From the NCBI GenBank assembly GCA_005281725.1, contig SSBO01000013.1:1884681-1930912 (forward strand): a stretch of DNA of 46,232 nt. The letters are read 5' to 3'. The stretch's first letter is position 1, and each line of letters starts with the position of its first letter. Both the position numbers and the translations under genes were made by a program. Below the pieces are notes generated by a model. That model was not told the DNA's origin and ran no database searches. It saw only the letters and a list, made by a program, of their open reading frames with translations. Shown piece after piece: positions 20,497-33,486 of the stretch. The stretch is from Wuchereria bancrofti (lineage: Eukaryota; Nematoda; Chromadorea; Rhabditida; Onchocercidae).

Positions 20497-22714
20497 AGCA
20501 AAGCAAATCCAGTTACTTTAATATCTTTTCTTTTCCTTTCCTTTTCTTTTCTTTTTCTCTCTTTTTTTCCGAAATATCAATCAATTTATGCAAAAATTTG
20601 CGCTTACAGTTAGATTGAATAGTTTTAAAAAAAAGAGAAAAAAAAGGAAAAGAACGATTCTAGTATCATTAATTATGCATTCGTTCAGTCAAACACCAAA
20701 AACAACAAAATGATAAAAAATAAGAAAAAAATAATAAAAAATAATGAAACAAATATGAAGAAAGAAAGAAAAAAGAAGTGGAAGAACAGGAATGAAATAA
20801 ACAAATAACTTTTGTATTTTCTCGTTTTTGTTTCTTTTTCTTCACTTTTTTTTTGTTCCTCTCACACAATTGTGAGAAAAATAAAATACAAAAGCATAAA
20901 TAAAAATAAAACCAAATCAAAAACAAAACAAAACAACGAAAAAAAAAATGAAATGAACATTAAAAAAGAAAAATAATGGAATAGAAGTAATGAAAACATT
21001 GAAAGAGTGAAAAATTTGTTGGTTAAGTTTTGTTTTGAATTGCATGGAAAAAATGTTAAAAAATAATACTTTCTTACGAATCAACTAAACCATTTCCAAA
21101 AATTTTTTTTATCTTTCTTATAAATATCGTTGCATTTGATGTGTTTCACGATATCATTGTTATTTAATGGATTGCAGAAAACAAAAAAAAAAAAGGAAAA
21201 AAAAATGTTTCTACGTTGAAACGATCGGAGAGAATCGATCATTAGTGGCAGTAGCATTTAAGCGTTCACAAAAAACGTTTTTTTTTTAATCTATTATCAA
21301 TGATCGATTTATATTATCGATCAGTTTGAGTTATCTTACATGATAGGTGATATAGGTTTTTAATTTGACTTATTTCAAAATAATCACTACAACTTGATAA
21401 GGTACAATTTTTATTTGTCACTACAATTTCAGAGGATACTTTTACTTGGCTTCTTTCAGTAATCATTACAATTTGATAAAGTACAGTTTTTTCTCGGCTT
21501 ATTTAAAATAATCACAATAATCACCTATATATACTTGCTTTAATATCTTTCAAATTATTGCTACTTTATAAAATAGAATGAATTAAGTTTTAAAAAGCAA
21601 AAAAAAGTTAATACAAGTCAATAAGTAAATAATTGATTTAACAAAGTTGCAAAATAGCAATTCTCTATAATGTATTTCATTTTTCTTTTTTTTTTCACTT
21701 TTCATAATTTTTGCAAAATAAAAATGATAAATTTAATCACATATTATAACAGCAAATAAATTGCACTTTTTTCTTCTTTTTCAAAACTTTTCAAAAAAAA
21801 ACTTTTCGGAAAAAAACTTAAACTGCAAAAATTCGAAAACGATAATTTGTCAGTAGAATGAAAAAGATAAGAAAATGCTTTGGCAAATAGATTTTTGAAC
21901 AGTGCAAAATAGAAAAATGTGAGAGCAATCATCATTTATCGTGAAAGACAGAATTGAGTTCACATGATCTTCTCTAAAACTTTTTTTTTTCAAATCTTTT
22001 TTTGTTGCTACAAAACAAAAAAGAAAAAAAAGGTGTAAGTTACGCTTTTAACTGTACACTAACAAATAATAATAGTAAATTTTTAAATTTAAAATCATAT
22101 AATAACTATACCTTGTCATTCAATACCATTTTTCAAGTTGTAAATCTCTGATAATTTCAATATTTTACTCAATTAGTCGATTAAATTATTAAAATGTTAA
22201 TTTATGAATACTTAGAAATGTTGTTGTGATTTTAAATTTAAAAAAAAAAGTATAAATTATTGGAAAATTTTTCCTTTCTATGCATAAATTTATTTACATG
22301 CTTATTAAAAAATACTGCATAAATTTATATGTTTATTAAAAAATATTTACACTCTAAATTGATAAATAATGTACTAATTCTAGAAATATTTATAAAATTG
22401 AAAAAAAAAAGGAAAAAAGGAAGAAAATAGAAATAATTTAAATAACTATTCACTATCTTTGTAACAATTTGTCTGTAATGTTTATTATTACAGTTCACTT
22501 ATTTAAAATAGATGATTACTATTTATCACATAATAAAATCCTTACTTTTTTTGATAGCAAAAAAAAGCAGAAATAGAGAAAGGGAATAAACAAATAAACA
22601 AAAAAAAGAACCGAAATATTACTAAACAACAAATGATGATAATGATGATTATTCCGTGAAAATATTCCTGAAATAACAAATGATTTCTTAGTTTGGAAAG
22701 TGTAAAATAAAAAA

Positions 22715-22765
22715 GAGGAGAGGAGGAGGAAAGAGAGAGAGAGAGGGAAAAGGCAGGGGAACAGA
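22715..22765 (+). repeat. polypurine GA-rich cluster
   Basis: An almost pure A/G stretch with GAGGAGGA and GAGAGAGAGA runs. The long pyrimidine-rich minus-strand frame over 22519-22911 is a by-product of this composition. Confidence 0.85.
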
Positions 22766-23197
22766 AGGAAAAGGAGGTGAAAGGAAAGGATTGGAATAGG
22801 AGTGAGGAAGATGGCGCAACAAAAAAACAAAAAAAAAAAGGAATTGGCGCAAATGGATGATGATTTACTGCACTGAAAAATAATGGCAAAAAAAGGAAAA
22901 AAAAGAAACATAAAAAAAGGATTGGTTATTTGGGAAATAGCTATTGCTACTGCTCTACTGCTATTGTTGTTGTTGTTATTGCTATTACTGAAGTTTGAGA
23001 AAGAGGCGGGAAGTGTTGTTGTTGAAATGAACAGAGAAGGAATGAAAATGAAAATAATTTAAAAAAATGAGAAAAAAAGAAGAAAAAAACATAATGTTTA
23101 ACGAGAATTTTTGTTGTAAACAAACTTTTCACGTCTGTCAATTTTATATTCAATATTGCTTTACCAATATAAAAAGAAGAAAGGAGAAAAAAAATTA

Positions 23198-23236
23198 AAG
23201 GAGCGAGAGAAAGAGAGAGAGGGAGAGAGAGAAATA
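23198..23236 (+). repeat. polypurine GA-rich cluster
   Basis: Imperfect (GA)n and GGGAGA units in an A/G-only run, similar to 22715-22765 and 26708-26750. Confidence 0.85.
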
Positions 23237-23400
23237 AAAAAAACAAAAAAAAAATGTAAACGATGATGTATGTTTGAAAGAAATACCTTAAAAAGGAATG
23301 AAATGGGAATTTGTAAAATAAAATTGGTAAAATGTGCTAGTGAAAAAACCGGTAAATTAATTTTATCAATGCTGAAAAAAGGTAAAGAAAGAAAAAAAGA

Positions 23401-26400
23401 TTGTTAGTTATTAAGTGTGCAAAAATTTTTTAATAAAAATTTTTGATACTCATTTTGTTTGTTTATATTTATTTTTTAGAAAATATAAAACGTTATTTAA
23501 CTAGTTGTAAAAAGGAAAAAAAAGGAAACGAACTGATTATTGTTTGTTGCTAATCAAATATTCATTCAATGGATAAAACTGAAATGAATATTAATTGGAA
23601 TTTTGTTGAAATAGAATGTTATGTTAAATTTTATTATTCTAATAACGGAACCATTTTTATTAGTTCAATTTATTGATATAAATAATTGGATCTTTTTTCT
23701 TTTACAGGGACATTCAAAAAATACATTTAAAAAAAAATATTTCAGAAGAAAAAAATGAAAAAAATTAAATGATATTAATCTAATTATGTAAAATCTAGTG
23801 AAAAATAGTTCGAATAAAATGTCTAACTTTGCATTTTAATTTTTACTTATTGCATTTCACTTTATCGACATTGATAATAAATAAATTACAAGTTGTATTA
23901 TTACTAGAATGTGAATAATTGAACAGCAAAATAATTTCTCAAATATTGTAAACAATTTTTTCTTTCTTTGCTGTGATGTAAACAATGAAAAATAATATAA
24001 TATATATGACAAGACGAATTAAAATTCTATCAGAGTCACACGCACGCACGTGAACACACAAGTGCATACATACATACACGTGTACACGCACACATCATGT
24101 GCATACACAGATACTCACATACGTACATACACACAAACATTGTGGAGGTAGTAATACCAGCATTTTTGACAGTTAGATTAGATATTTTATAGCTTTATTT
24201 CTATTTTACTGTTTATTCAAAACTACTGATAAGTAAAACTATCTGCAATACTGATATTACAAGAATTACCTTTATCTGTTCACCGGGATAGATTTTTTAT
24301 TGAAATTTATCGCATTTTGAAAATCTATCGCAGAATAATTTCGATTAAAAAAAGGAAGGAAAGAAAGAAAGAAAGAAAAAAGATGTTTATAAAAAAAGCT
24401 ATTTAATAAAATTAATGCTGTTGAAGTTGATCAGTTTTTCTTTTTTCTCTTTGCTTATGATATTATACAGTTTTTTATTTAGCTTAATTAGCTTCAAGTC
24501 ATTACTATCACACTATCATTCATATCATATCATCACATATCATATAATGACATACTATTGATAAGCGAAACCATTTCTTAGAGAATGCAATCAATGTTAT
24601 GTATTCATGAATTTTTGATCCTTAAAATAAAAGTTCATTTTATTTTTTTCAAATTACTAATTACAAATTATAAGTGAACTTGAACTGTCTGAGTTAAATC
24701 CATTAGCATAATATAATCTGATATGAAAAATGATATTTGGTAGCAATCCATATTTTTTCAAGTTTCACTTTATTTCTCTAAAATTATAATATCAAAAATT
24801 TTCCTGAAACAATCAATTTTTTAATCAATTTCAAATTTTATCATAACATAATTGAAAATAATTACAAAATAATTTGGAATAGAAGATTTCATATTATATT
24901 TTATTTGCTTTCGTTAAATTCAAAAAAAGAAGTTTACAAAAATAATTAAATAAAATGTTTATTTGATCATTTCTATTGACTGAAAATTATATAACCAGTC
25001 ATATGTCTTAATTCTTTTATCTGTTACTAATCATTTCACTTAAAAAAAAATTTTTTTTCTTTGTTTAATAAAAAAAAGAAAAAGAAAATTAATTTGATGA
25101 TTAAATGTAATTATGAAAATTTTATAACATATAAGTTAAAAAATTATTAATCATAAATTTTAATTAATTTAAATAATCAAATCAATGGAAGATCTCATCA
25201 TAAAAAAATGTTAATTATCATTAATATCTTATACATTTCTTTTTTTCCTCTCTTTTTTATGTCATAAAAAAAAATTAAAATGTACGTAAGAAATGATTTG
25301 TCAAATTGAATTTCATTAAAAAAAAAAACAAATATTTCACATTCATCAAATATACACTTAATCTATTACTACTATTTCAATTGAATTAAATAAGCAACGT
25401 TCAATGTGTTTAAATGATTTCGGTAACGTTCAATGTGCAAAAACATACTGTTTGTTGAATCATCCTAAAACTGTTTATGATGATTCGTTTCTGATGATAA
25501 TGATGATTAATATTTGTTAAAGATGAAATGATGAGTCAGATTCAGAAAATACAAAAAAAAAATACATAATTATTATATATTCTGATTATTCTTAAATAAG
25601 CTAAATTTTAAGTGTATGTAATAAAAATTTATAAAATTTACACATGAAAAAGTGAAATTTTAAATATATGATCAAACAAGTTAAATTTTTTTGTTGTCAT
25701 TTTTGAACAAATTAAATTCTAATAAACTTTTGAATTCACTCTGAAAAATCAATTTTTAACGATTACAATTCTTAGTAATTCTTTTGTTGTAGCATTTAGT
25801 TAAAATTACAAATGTTTGTTGTGTATAATCGTAAAATTCTTTCTAATTTGATAAAATTTGTCTTATTCGATGATAATTTTCATTGATAAATTAATTTTAT
25901 CTTTTTTTTTTCATTTCCTTCTTTACATATTAAATTATACCTGTAATGATGTATAATTCATGAATTAAATATTTCAAATAAACATAATAGCATTAATGTC
26001 ATATTTTACGTAATCTTACGTAATACGCAACGACACACGTATCACATCTTTTTTTTTGTTTCGTTTTTATTTTCCATATAAAGGTTTCAAAAGATGAAAA
26101 TAATCATTTCAATTATAAGCATTCATTTAAAAAAAAATATATTTTACACATCAGTAATTTTTTCGTTGCGAAAAAAAAATATTTTGATATAGTAGTAAAC
26201 AATCTCTTTTCTAGTTTTTTTTTTTTTTTTTTTTTTTCTTTACAGAAGTAAAATGTGAAAAGATTTTAGTAAACATTTATTTATTGATTTAAAGTGTCAA
26301 TTTTAGTTTAAAATTTTGGTATGCAATTTAATGATTTTTCAGAATTAGCTAATGGAAAAAAATCCTATTTCAGACGTACGTATGTATGTGCGTATGTTGT

Positions 26401-26500
26401 TTTATGATTGAAATGAAATTGAATAACTGTTTAAAAAAAAGATAAGTTATAATGTTACTTTTCTTTATTTCTCTCTCTTTCTCATTTCAATTTCTATTTT
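23401..26500. other. A+T-rich gene-less stretch
   Basis: No coding exon is seen. It holds a (GAAA)n run near 24351-24382, the CA-rich tract at 24030-24140, several TATCATAT-like runs near 24520-24560, and a long T run at 26218-26236. Confidence 0.55.
24030..24140 (+). repeat. degenerate CA/CATA-rich tract
   Basis: Alternating purine-pyrimidine sequence rich in CACACA, CATACA and ACGTG units. It is the reverse-sense counterpart of the TG-rich tract at 34430-34585. Confidence 0.85.
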
Positions 26501-26519
26501 GCTATTTTGCCTAGCTTAG

Positions 26520-26602
26520 CTCAAAGTCGTAAACAAAGTTTAGTCATCGCTATGAATGAAAATAAATTTTGTATTGAAATTGCTAGAGGTAGCAGCCAAT
26601 AA
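26520..26602 (+). CDS. orphan terminal-exon candidate
   Basis: A long pyrimidine tract and GCCTAGCTTAG acceptor precede 27 codons of non-A/T-biased coding appearance ending in TAA: QSRKQSLVIAMNENKFC then IEIARGSSQ. No upstream exon or matching gene could be placed and the peptide is not recognised. It could be the last exon of a long-intron gene in the 18-37 kb stretch, or chance. Confidence 0.25.
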
Positions 26603-26707
26603 CAGAAGAAATAAGTGAGAGTGCTCTAATAGTGGAACGAAAAACATTCATAGGAGCTTCTTTTTTTCTCGTTTTTTATCTACTTCCGGTTAAATCACTT
26701 CTAACAT

Positions 26708-26750
26708 ATAAAGAGAGAGAAAGAGGAAGAGAGGAGGAGAGGGAGAGAAT
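26708..26750 (+). repeat. polypurine GA-rich cluster
   Basis: An A/G-only run with GAGAGAGAAAGAGG and GAGGAGAGGG units. It is the third such cluster in the gene-less stretch. Confidence 0.85.
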
Positions 26751-27554
26751 GAAAAAAAAGTAAGGAATTTATGAGAAAAGAAGATATAACACGTACATTA
26801 TTTACCGAGAAATATAATAAGTAATAATTTTTGTTAAATTATTTTAACAGTATGATGATGATGATATATATAAGTTAAAGTGATAATTAGCATTGAATAA
26901 AATGATAATTTTTGTGTTATTATTAATTTTGTTAAATTTGAAACACGTATATTTTTTCTTCCAAACATTTGTAAAATTTTTGTTACACTTAAGAAAAAAG
27001 TGGAAAAGTTTTGCAAATAATGTTAACATTAATAATAAATATCACATTTTACAAAAATATCTGTCAATTTGACGGAATAAGCAGTAGTTTGAGCAAATAA
27101 TTTGCTTTCACAGCTAATATTATCATTTTTTTAAAAATATTATATTATCAATCGTTTGAAGATAGTTAATGCATAATTATTAAATGGAATATACTTATTG
27201 ATTTTTAATGATCTATAAATTAATTATAAGTTAATACACTTGGCAAAAAAAAAAACATTTGGGCTATTTTGATAAGTTAAATTATACTTATGAGATGATT
27301 TTAAAAAAAAAAAGAAAAAACACCAAATACTATTACTTTCACTGTATATTCCAAAAAACCAACAAATAAAAAATGATAATATGAATATGTATCTACTGAG
27401 CAATTTATTAATAAAATTTAAAGTTTTTCAAATATTTGTACAAATAATGAAGTAATGAAAATTCAAATTTCTTTCAAAATAATTTCAACAACATTAATCA
27501 ATCAAAAATTCCAATTTAAATCTTTCAACATGCAACAATGAATTATAATTTAAT

Positions 27555-27555
27555 A

Positions 27556-27590
<35 letters not shown>
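27555..27590 (+). repeat. TTA trinucleotide microsatellite
   Basis: An uninterrupted (TTA)n run of about 11-12 copies in A+T-rich non-coding DNA. Confidence 0.9.
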
Positions 27591-28281
27591 ATAACAATGA
27601 AATATGATAGATTTAACAAAATTTACTATTTTTTATTTTTTTCATACTTGTTATATTTTTGATGATCAGATTTAGAACAGTTTGAACAATTTAGCCAACA
27701 ATACTGTTTGACACATTTAATATGATAAATTTAATGTGGAATATTTCAAAAAAAAAACATTTTTTTTTAAATTACAATAACATAACATGTTGAACTTTTT
27801 AATACAATGAATGATAAATAAAAAAACAAGCAAACCTGTTGTTAATTAAGTAATAATGATTGTAAAATTAGTATGTAATTGCTTATGTATATGAAAAATT
27901 GAAATTATGATATATATTCAAAAAAAATATCATAAATTTTTTTGGTGGAAAAAAACAAAAAATAAATTTCATCTATTCATTCATTTTAACATTAACAGTG
28001 CCACTACAAATGTAAAAGGAATTTCAATTTTTCTTTTTTTGTTTTAATCAACTTCTTTCTTTTTGAAAGTAACTATAATTTTTCCCCATTTTTTTTCATT
28101 GGAGATTTTTAATCTTATATAAAATCAGTATTTATTACTATTTTATATTTGTGATAATTTAGTACTATAGAAGAAAAATTATAATATTTTTGGTTAAGTT
28201 ATTTTGCGAAAAAAAAAGAAAAAAAAGTATAATTCAGTAAGCAGGACTAATAAAGCAAATGAAGTAATAATTTAAGGAATA

Positions 28282-28510
28282 ATAATACAAATGAGTAAAT
28301 AAATGATATATAAAAATAAATAAATAAACAAATAAATAGAATAAATCAAATAAATAAAATAAAATAAAATGAATAGATATAAGAATATAATGAACAAAAT
28401 AAATGTAAATAAATAAAATAATGAATAATAAATAAGCAGTAGATAAAAAACAAATAAATGAAGAAAAAATAAATAAATAAACAAATAATAAATAAATGAG
28501 TGAGTTAAAG
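28282..28510 (+). repeat. degenerate AAAT/AATA tetranucleotide tract
   Basis: About 230 bases of AATAAATA-type units with occasional C or G. The 85-codon minus-strand frame over it (Tyr/Leu/Phe/Ile only) is a by-product of the repeat. Confidence 0.9.
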
Positions 28511-28846
28511 TGAATAAAATAATGTTCAAAAATATTTTTGTCAGAATTTAAATATTATCAAAGGATAGATATGCGCTTATAATATATGGCGATCGGAAGT
28601 TAAAACAAACAACTGTAACAGAAGCTAACTGAATATGATTAATTGATATTCAAAAATACTAAGATAACAGATTAACAATAATGAATGATAAAGCAAAAAG
28701 TTTTCATTTTTTCTTTTTGTTTACTACAACTTCCCAAATTAATTATAAAAGTTATTAATTATAACATAGCATTATGAATGTTAACTAGTGCATTATCTAA
28801 ATTTTCAAATATTACAAATACTACGAAAAAAATTTTTTTTTTCCAG

Positions 28847-28952
28847 TATATTATTCAAATTATTAAGCATTTTGCCTCGTACTTTTTGTGTTTTCAAAAA
28901 TTTACAAAAATTAAGAAAATAGAATATTTCAACTTTCATTTTTACAAATCCG
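28847..28952 (+). CDS. orphan internal-exon candidate
   Basis: A T-rich tract ending TTCCAG precedes an open 106-base frame (phase 0 in, phase 1 out) that ends TCCG before a perfect GTAAGT donor. The product reads YIIQIIKHFASYFLCF then QKFTKIKKIEYFNFHFYKS. Both splice sites are strong, but the peptide has no recognised homology and I find no partner exons. Confidence 0.25.
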
Positions 28953-30867
28953 GTAAGTGATTCAGGAAAGTTTTCAAAAAATGACATTCAATTCAAACTC
29001 ACTGAGAAAAAAAAACATTTTTTACATTTTTCTTCAGATATTTTATAAAAAGATTTCAATTATTATTTCCAAGTAATTCCAATTATTAACTCCAATTATA
29101 TATCTAAAATAATACTTTATATCGATATTTATAAATATCTAAATGAATTTTATGTTAAATAAATTAAATAAATAAATATGAAATGTATAAAAGAAAGTAT
29201 TGGAAGAAATGCAAATTATTATCATTTTGGCATAAAATTAACAAATTATTTGTTGTTTAAATTATTAAAACAGTTTTTGTTATTTTGTTGTTGCTTTATG
29301 AGAATGCGAATTTTAATTATTAGATTAAGTATGATGAATGATTAGAAGATTAGCACTAATTATCATATTTCTGTTTTCTTTCTTACTATATTTTAGCTAA
29401 TGAATTTTCTTACTATTTTATTTCTTCCTATTATTAAATTTTGATTTAAATAAGAAGAAAACAGTGTGTTTCAATAAATTCTGAAAGTTTTCTTGAACAA
29501 AAAAAAAACGAGAAAAAAGTGCCAGAAATACAGATATGGAAAACAACATTTTTAATTTATAATTATATTCTCAATGAACAACGAACAATTACTGAATTGC
29601 ATTAGTTTCATTTTAAAAAAAGAAAAAATTTTTTTCACTTATTTCTATCAGTAATTAATTTTTTTTAGCAATAAAAGTAATTGAGCTTTAGTAGTTTCAT
29701 AAGTTTGAAAAATGAAATAAAATGAAAGCGCTAAATATTTGAAAAATGAAATATCTTTATAAATTCTAAAATGCGAAATGAATGGTCAAGTTTAGGTGTA
29801 ATTTAATCTCTTACATTCAAGCGAGCAAATTAATCAATTAATTAGGAATGAACAATCATTAGCATAAAATAACTTCTGCTAATTTTTTCAAAAGATAGCT
29901 TGTGAATAATGTTGATCTAAAAAAAAAAAAAATTAAGCCAAAAATTGTCGCCAACTTGTGAATAATAATGCTTAAAGTATGGTTCTGGAAGTTTTCTTGA
30001 GAAAAACAAAAAGTGTTAGAAATACAAATATGAAAAGAATATTTATATTTCCAATACTTCCTCTTAATACAATATGTTTTGAAAAAATATGTATATATTA
30101 TTTTAGAATTAATTCAAAATAGCCTTACTTTTTCATTTTTGATTTTGTTCAATAAAAGAACTATTCAAAAAGAAAAAAAGGTAATAAATGAAATAATTAA
30201 AGAGAATATTTTAATTTGCAATTATGAATTCTTTGATAGGAGATAGAAGAAAAAAAACTGAAGAGAATAAGAAATTAGTACGTTTATTTAATTATCAATC
30301 AAACAGTACTATTAATTTTTTTTTTTTTTGCTTATAAACATGCATAATTTAATATAATATTCAAATATTTGAGTTATTATTAGTTTATAATACAAAACTT
30401 TGGCATGTTGGTCAATTGAAACTCTTATAAATATTTGCTTACTTTTTTCTCATTTTTTTTTTCAAAAAATTTTTCGAAATTAGTAAAAATACTTGAATGT
30501 TGAAATTTTTATGCAAATATTTCTATCGCGGTGATATATTAGCTTATAATACAGAAGATCCTAAATGCAAATAGTTGTTAATAAAGTTAAAAAAAGAGAA
30601 AAAACAACTGGAATTATATGAAGAAGAGAGTATTTCAAGATGATAATCGGAAGCTCTTCAAAAAAAGAATAAACTAAAAATGATTGTAAAGAAAGTATTT
30701 CATAATATTGGGACATATCAGTAATCAAAATGTAAAAACATTAATTAATTAGTATTTCAGCAAAGAATAGAATATATCAAAAAATGACCCATTTGATTTG
30801 TTATTCCTATAATTGTTTCATTGTTTAGAATGTAAAGTTCAGCAACTGATTGTTACTTGATGTTTAT

Positions 30868-31056
30868 TTAGCCAAAAGCAGCTTCTTGCACCATTTTGGC
30901 ACCTAATTTTTTTTTTGTTTGTCCATAGCTACTATCATTAATCATTGGACTTTTTTGTTCAATAACAAAAGGCGATGTTAATGTAGCATCGGTTACCGTC
31001 GTAATATTGACATTGTCGTAATCGGTCGGTATCGTCGTATCTTGTTGTATCACCTA
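30868..31056 (-). CDS. orphan terminal-exon candidate
   Basis: About 60 codons open on the minus strand, clearly richer in G+C than the surroundings, ending SYGQTKKKLGAKMVQEAAFG and a stop. An AATAAA overlaps the stop region. The upstream part contains TTVTDATLTSPF. A TAG directly before the first codon could be an acceptor AG. A related degenerate copy of the start of this frame lies just upstream at 31060-31110. No further exons were placed and the peptide is not recognised. Confidence 0.35.
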
Positions 31057-33288
31057 TCATCATTAGTATCAGCAACCGTCGTAATAACGCTGTATCTTGT
31101 AATATCAGCTATTGTCATCATACTTTATCGGTTAATCAATAGAATTATATAAGAGATTTTTTTTTTTTTTAATTTTAATGGAAAGAAGAAAAAATTAAAA
31201 TTTGGTTACTGCAATTTTTTTTTCAAATATTCTTCTAATTAAAAAGAAAAAAAAGTTTTTTCATCCTCATAGAAAAACTACATGCAAAAAAAGGAAGGTA
31301 AAATTATTTTGTCCAAAATTTAATAGATTAGATATGTTACCTGACATTAAGAAATTTTAAAATGATAGGGAAAATTCGAGATAAAAAAAAAGTAAAGTCT
31401 TTTATGTAAAAAATATTAATGATAACATTCTAAAAAGAGTGCATAAACTTTCATAAATTAATAAAATTTTTAAAAAGTAATTGTTAAAAAGTGTATATGT
31501 ATGTAATAATTATATACGAAATATATTTTAATAGATTTAAATAGCAACAAAAATTAATTAAAACGTGAAAATTTCAAAAAAATTAAGGACAAGAAATGTT
31601 ACAGTACGATTTTCTAAAAAAATGAATCGTAAAATTTTTTCATGAAGATAATTATAAAAAAAAGATGACAAAAATTTCTGCTAATTAATCTATTGCTATT
31701 GATTAACCATTAAAGAAAATAAAAGGATAAAGTGGATTTATTATTTTTTTTAAATTATTTCATTCAAAATTTAATTAAATTCGAAAATTACCTCTAACAA
31801 TTGGTGTAAACATTTACTAAATTATTGAAAAAAACTAGTAAATATCATTCACAAATTGTTCATTTATTATATTCATTCCTTCAGTTAATATTACAACCGT
31901 AAATTAATTTCATTGTTTAAAATAGCAAAGAACTTTTTTTTGGTAAAAAGTAATCATTTATCATAAATATTAAGATAATATTTCAATTTCGAATATTATA
32001 TTTCATCATATTTATTCTGATTAATAAATAATTGTTAGCAATATTGTTATTGTTTTATTTTGTGAATTAATTCCACATTTGATTAGTCTTTTTTTTTGCT
32101 ATTTCGTTTACTTTAATTTAAACAGAATTAACAATACATTGGATGAATAATAAAACTAATTAAAATTTTAAATTTTTAATCAAATTTTGGATTTTTGATC
32201 GTTTATTGGAATAAAGGATAATTATTCATTGCTATCATCCATTTTATATGACATCATTAAGCTCATTCGTTCTCTTACGTAAATAACTATTTTCAAACAG
32301 GAAATGTTAGATTAAAAAATTTCTATTCAAATAAAATATAGAAAAAAAAAAGAAAAACAAAACAAAAAAACAAACGAATTGAATAAAAAGAACTAAATTG
32401 GATTAGATGTTTTTAAATCTTTTTTTTACAAATTTAATTTCGTAAGTTCATTCAATATACAATTTTAAAAAAGAAAAACAAAAAGAAAAAAAATGAAACA
32501 ATAATCCATTTTAATAGAAGGAAATATGATTATAGAAAAATTTTTTATTGTTCATGTTAAACATTTATCAAATTCTTTTCTGATTTATTGAACTCAAAAA
32601 TGAACTTCATATTTCAAATTATCTTAATTACTTCACTATCGATTATGTCTTCATTTTTTTCCCACCTAAAATTTCGCTTGCTTTCATTTTCTCCATTTTT
32701 TTTTTGTTTTTCCTTTTCATTCATCATAGCAGATTGTTGATATTATTAATAAAGTGATGTAGAAAAAACTCTCTGTTAATCTTAACAATTTCTGAAATCT
32801 AAAAAATAAATATTTTCTAAAATATCTTATTATTTTATAATTTTTGTTTTTATGAAAAGAATATGAATATTTTTACATTCATCAAAATTGTACATATTTT
32901 CTAAAAAGAAATAAAAAAACTAGTATTTTTTCAGTATTTTTAATTTTTCAAAGAAAAGATGAATTTCAGGAAAATTTACAAAATTATGATGGATAATTGA
33001 AAAAACTACTAATATTATTATGATATGTAAATATTTCAAATAATTTGAAAATGTAATGATAATGTTTTGATATTTTGTTGTTAAAATCTCAAAATTTGAT
33101 CAAATTAATCAAATTACAAAAATGCTTATGCCTTAAGCATTTAAGATAATATTTAATTGATCATACTACAAATAAATAGTTAGCCTAGGATGAAGCCTAA
33201 AATTGAACTGTATGCCTTTTTTAAGGCTTGTAAAAAAATTTAACTTAGTTAAAAACAAAGATTGTTAAATAATGGATAAAATTTAACA

Positions 33289-33486
33289 TCATAGTGATAG
33301 TTTTGTTGTTTCAAATGTGTACTTTATTTGAAAAGAAGAAAAAAACTTATTATTGTTTAAATAGGCATCATTAATGAGAATATTTGTCTTAATCAAATAA
33401 CTGACTTGAAATTCAAATTTGATATTCTCATAAAGTGATTGAAAATTGTTAGCGACTTTTTTTTCTAATTCAATTTCCAATTCCAA
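33289..33486 (-). CDS. weak orphan frame
   Basis: A 65-codon frame with charged and polar content (LEIELEKKVANNFQSLYEN) unusual for this region, starting from TTG rather than ATG. It has no clear splice sites and the peptide is not recognised. It may be an exon or chance. Confidence 0.15.
   Translation of the reverse strand: MELEIELEKKVANNFQSLYENIKFEFQVSYLIKTNILINDAYLNNNKFFSSFQIKYTFETTKLSL

Larger units (their letters stand above)
20600..23400. other. purine-skewed, gene-less tract
   Basis: The plus strand is dominated by A with interspersed G over long runs, and the minus strand by pyrimidines. This produces artefactual Phe/Ser/Leu frames on the minus strand. No exon is supported. It contains two strong GA clusters (22715-22765 and 23198-23236) and a GTT/GCT triplet-rich patch near 22935-22990. 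Confidence 0.6.
27600..30860. other. A+T-rich gene-less stretch
   Basis: No recognised gene. It contains the AAAT-type tract at 28282-28510 and one orphan exon-like frame (28847-28952). The rest is A/T runs with scattered short direct repeats. Confidence 0.5.

Noticed and set aside
22519..22911. 130-codon minus-strand membrane-like protein
   Set aside because: It is Phe/Ser/Leu-rich only because it reads the pyrimidine strand of a polypurine tract; two frames are open at once.
28272..28529. 85-codon Tyr/Leu/Ile/Phe frame
   Set aside because: It is a by-product of the AAAT-type tandem tract.
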